NCBI RefSeq assembly: GCF_003326675.1
Contig: NZ_JPWF01000012.1
Span: forward strand, 62,001-126,000
Reading direction: 5' to 3'
Length of the DNA stretch: 64,000 nucleotides
Source of the DNA: Thalassospira profundimaris
Lineage (GTDB): Bacteria > Pseudomonadota > Alphaproteobacteria > Rhodospirillales > Thalassospiraceae
Below are positions 63,975 through 64,000 of the stretch, piece by piece. Position 1 is the first letter of the stretch. Every line of letters begins with the position of its first letter. Both the position numbers and the translations under genes were made by a program. The notes below the pieces were generated by a model. It was not told where the DNA came from and made no database searches. It worked only from the letters and a program-made list of their open reading frames with translations.

Positions 63975-64000
63975 GGCAGTGTCGCACATCGCCAATCATT

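Overview
The window reads as ordinary chromosome of a moderately GC-rich alphaproteobacterium. The gene orders rpsF-rpsR-DUF2232-rplI-dnaB-alr, lptF-lptG-lptD-surA-pdxA-rsmA and der-bamB-TPR, the families DUF1489, DUF2794 and DUF2849, and the set of chemoreceptors all point to that class. Rhodospirillales is the best fit, and a marine Thalassospira-like organism is my guess from gene content, not a proven identity. I see no insertion sequence, phage gene, CRISPR array, tRNA or rRNA. Coding density is high.

Layout. 1-0.9 kb: the end of an HMG-CoA lyase gene and a GNAT acetyltransferase. 0.9-6.9 kb: three consecutive methyl-accepting chemotaxis proteins on the minus strand, two of them close paralogues. 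7-9.5 kb: a sulfite-reduction operon (DUF2849, cysI, DUF934). 9.7-17.6 kb: single genes, namely DUF1489, a GcvA-type LysR regulator, DUF1127, a polyphosphate kinase 2, a beta-hydroxyacid dehydrogenase, an S41 protease and an acyl-CoA dehydrogenase. 17.7-25.4 kb: the outer-membrane biogenesis operon lptF-lptG-lptD-surA-pdxA-rsmA. 25.4-32.5 kb: gmk-yicC, a divergent SDR, mltG, and the fatty-acid synthesis cluster fabD-fabG-acpP-fabF on the minus strand. 33-44.4 kb: rpsF-rpsR-DUF2232-rplI, dnaB, alr, mlaE-mlaF, radA, cvpA, purF and an SDR. 44.4-47.1 kb: a LysR gene divergent from an aldo/keto reductase, then a cytochrome c. 47.2-50.9 kb: TPR protein-bamB-der. 51.4-55.5 kb: small envelope proteins, DUF2794, a Sel1 protein, an isolated fliN, a Cds1-like cysteine-metabolising enzyme and hsp20. 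55.8-60 kb: an Old Yellow Enzyme, then a TRAP-type solute-binding protein translationally coupled to a diguanylate cyclase. 60-64 kb: groES-groEL under a perfect CIRCE operator, and a large lipoprotein of unknown family.

Common themes. Much of the window builds the cell envelope (LPS export, BAM, the Mla transporter, MltG, Alr, fatty acids) or runs core growth (ribosome, replication, purines). Sensory genes sit at both ends. The observations most worth following are: a 12-bp inverted repeat that buries the acpP ribosome-binding site; the binding-protein/diguanylate-cyclase pair, with a 15-bp perfect inverted repeat upstream; three envelope genes that appear to start at TTG codons behind strong Shine-Dalgarno sequences; the unknown lipoprotein with an H-G-C-G-C-Y-H motif; a heat-shock promoter plus a possible RNA thermometer at hsp20; and an apparently leaderless lptF transcript. 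Nothing here looks like a horizontally acquired defence or biosynthetic island.
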